From the NCBI RefSeq assembly GCF_024211275.1, contig NZ_JAMLDX010000027.1, forward strand, positions 1 through 42,433: DNA of 42,433 nucleotides, read 5' to 3'. This DNA comes from Sphingomonas tagetis. Lineage in GTDB: Bacteria > Pseudomonadota > Alphaproteobacteria > Sphingomonadales > Sphingomonadaceae. A model generated the notes under the pieces. The model did no database searches. It saw only the letters and a program-made list of their open reading frames with translations, and had not been told where the DNA came from. How positions within the stretch are numbered: the first letter of the stretch is position 1; every line of letters starts with the position of its first letter. Below are positions 41,191-42,433 of the stretch, piece by piece. Both the position numbers and the translations under genes were made by a program.

Positions 41191-42207
41191 TTAAAATGGC
41201 GCGTTATCATCCAAGTCGTCGAGGTCGTGTGCATGCAGGTTGGGGTTTGGAAAGGATTTTTCTAACAATTCATCCATCTCGGTAGATACTTTGTTGAAGA
41301 ACTTTACCATAAGCTTTCGGAAGAAACTATTTACATCACCGTCCGTTCCAATCCAGTTTATCTGGCTATTTGACACGCCAGCTTCGAATATTTGCTCAAC
41401 TTCTTTCCAATGTAAATCATCAATAAGATTGTTTAGGATTTCGATCGCGTCGTGAGTTGCTGAAAAACTTCCGCTATAAATAAGAGCATCGATAGCGATT
41501 TGCTTCTCGATATCCACGGCAAGCTTGATGTTCGCAAAATGCGCATTAAGAAACGGCTTTAGTTCGCGATGTAGGTGGAGTGTGCCGCCCTTCCTTGCCG
41601 TCCATTCGGCTTTGAGGAACTGCTGGGCGTTGTCGGGATCGAGAGCTGAACCATAGTCACCATCCTTGGTGACAATGTGCAGCTTTGTGTCGCTCGGCAC
41701 GTTTTCAAGCAGCACTTCCCAATTTATCTGATCACCAAACGAATCTTTCTTTCCCGGCGGGTTGCCTCTCAGCCGGCGTCTGTTGGCGCGAAGCAAAAGG
41801 GCATCGCTCGCCGTCAGCAAGCCAGCGGCTTCGATAATTTTCGTGAAAACATCATCCGCCGGCAACGCTTGGGCAATAGCATCCACTTTCGCTTTCGCAG
41901 CTAAAACGTCTCGTGCTTGCTGGAATGCCTTTGCCGCTTCACTGAAAGCTGCTGCCTCAGGATAATCGGCCATGAAACGCGGTATAGCTTTGGACACGCC
42001 AACGCCAGTGAACTTGCCAAGAGACTCGGCTAACTTTCCTTCGCGATTGCGATGAAATTCGTCTGCTACTTGTTCCGGTATGTAGAGCTTGAGCTTGTCC
42101 GTCTTTATCAGGCCAGCGACCTTTTTCAGTTCTTCTAGGTCGTCTGACGTGTAGGCGTAGAACGTCAGGAAGGTTGAGGTGTCGATAAATAGATGAATTG
42201 CGCTCAT
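41191..42207 (-). CDS. PIN-domain-like nuclease (DUF4935-like)
   Basis: The 338-residue protein from ATG 42207 (AAGGA upstream) opens with HLFIDTSTFLTFYAYTSDDL, where the first Asp resembles the conserved PIN metal ligand. KLYIPEQVADEFHRNREGKL supplies a conserved Glu. GKKDSFGDQINWEVLLENVP and HIVTKDGDYGSALDPD supply the later Asp cluster. This matches the N-terminal PIN-like DUF4935 arrangement, suggesting an RNase. Length beyond residue 190 is an unknown helical region. It is noticeably AT-rich compared with the flanking core genome, evidence of transfer. No antitoxin gene is adjacent, so a simple toxin-antitoxin pair is not shown; defence or RNA decay is possible. Confidence 0.75.
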   Translation of the reverse strand: MSAIHLFIDTSTFLTFYAYTSDDLEELKKVAGLIKTDKLKLYIPEQVADEFHRNREGKLAESLGKFTGVGVSKAIPRFMADYPEAAAFSEAAKAFQQARDVLAAKAKVDAIAQALPADDVFTKIIEAAGLLTASDALLLRANRRRLRGNPPGKKDSFGDQINWEVLLENVPSDTKLHIVTKDGDYGSALDPDNAQQFLKAEWTARKGGTLHLHRELKPFLNAHFANIKLAVDIEKQIAIDALIYSGSFSATHDAIEILNNLIDDLHWKEVEQIFEAGVSNSQINWIGTDGDVNSFFRKLMVKFFNKVSTEMDELLEKSFPNPNLHAHDLDDLDDNAPF

Positions 42208-42312
42208 AATCCTTGGTGCAAACGCTCGCTGCCCCTGTCAACGTCGCTAAGCGGCATTCGCCTCGATCAACGCCGCCCCAAAATCATCCATTCCGGTTCG
42301 ATCTCGCTTCGT

Positions 42313-42433
42313 TGATCTGCCCCCTTCTGAGTGGTCCAAAATTGATGATATTTGGATGACGAAGGAGACGAGGAATGCCGAGCAAGAAGCATCGCCCGGA
42401 AGAGATTATCGGCAAGCTGCGTGAAGCGGAGGT
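42313..42433 (+). mobile_element. Left end of an IS3-family insertion sequence (truncated by window)
   Basis: TGATCTGCCCCCTTCTGAGT, starting with TG at 42313, looks like a terminal inverted repeat. It is followed at 42375 by the start of an IS3-type orfA. The right end lies outside the window, so the element cannot be classified or bounded. Confidence 0.6.
42375..42433 (+). CDS. IS3-family transposase OrfA, N-terminal fragment
   Basis: The first 19 residues, MPSKKHRPEEIIGKLREAE, run off the window. This start is typical of the HTH protein OrfA of IS3-family elements, where OrfA and OrfB are joined by a -1 frameshift to form the transposase. The GAGGA nine to five bases before the ATG is a fitting ribosome site. 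Completeness cannot be judged. Confidence 0.8.
   Translation, partial: MPSKKHRPEEIIGKLREAE

Overview
The window looks like about 42 kb of a chromosome from a high-GC alphaproteobacterium, most likely Sphingomonadales (Sphingomonas-like). This rests on the strong G/C third-position bias, the rpsA-ihfB pair, a DUF1013/TrcR-type regulator, two TonB-dependent receptors, a FecI/FecR module and several small proteins of sphingomonad type. No database search was possible, so all family calls rest on motifs and recall.

Left part (1-7.4 kb): a secreted M61 peptidase diverges from an integral-membrane methyltransferase of the ICMT/PEMT type. A small conserved protein, an unknown basic protein and a translationally coupled hotdog thioesterase follow. 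Next come a DNA-binding-only ModE-like regulator and a TonB-dependent receptor. Two tandem ModE-box-like repeats lie just upstream of that receptor, suggesting a molybdenum-responsive outer-membrane uptake gene. From 7.1 to 9.8 kb, on the minus strand, there is a frameshifted toxin-like gene, a coupled acidic partner and a double-HTH protein whose reading frame runs through a terminator-like repeat into the antisense of the receptor.

Middle (10-31.6 kb): aconitase acnA, two tandem secreted adhesin-E-like proteins, a glutathione transferase, a Tat-exported dienelactone-hydrolase-like protein, and trcR. Then comes a five-gene minus-strand unit: FecI-type sigma factor, FecR, STN-domain TonB receptor, beta-propeller/amidohydrolase fusion and Tat amidase. 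The sigma factor gene and the receptor gene share a 26-bp promoter-like block, which fits autoregulated surface signalling for uptake and hydrolysis of an amide or peptide-like compound. A YtcJ-like amidohydrolase, tRNA-Met(CAT), a 2'-5' RNA ligase-like protein, the Kup potassium transporter, and a divergent Lrp/ald pair with helically phased palindromes follow.

Right part (31.7-42.4 kb): a TPR protein, then rpsA and ihfB with a strong terminator between them, then tRNA-Pro(TGG). Everything after tRNA-Pro looks like an acquired island with lower and more variable GC: a DUF6771-like small protein, a single-chain restriction-modification enzyme, a serine recombinase with inverted repeats beside it, a DUF4238 protein, a small membrane protein, a PIN-like nuclease and the left end of an IS3-family element cut by the window edge. 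No CRISPR array or rRNA was seen.
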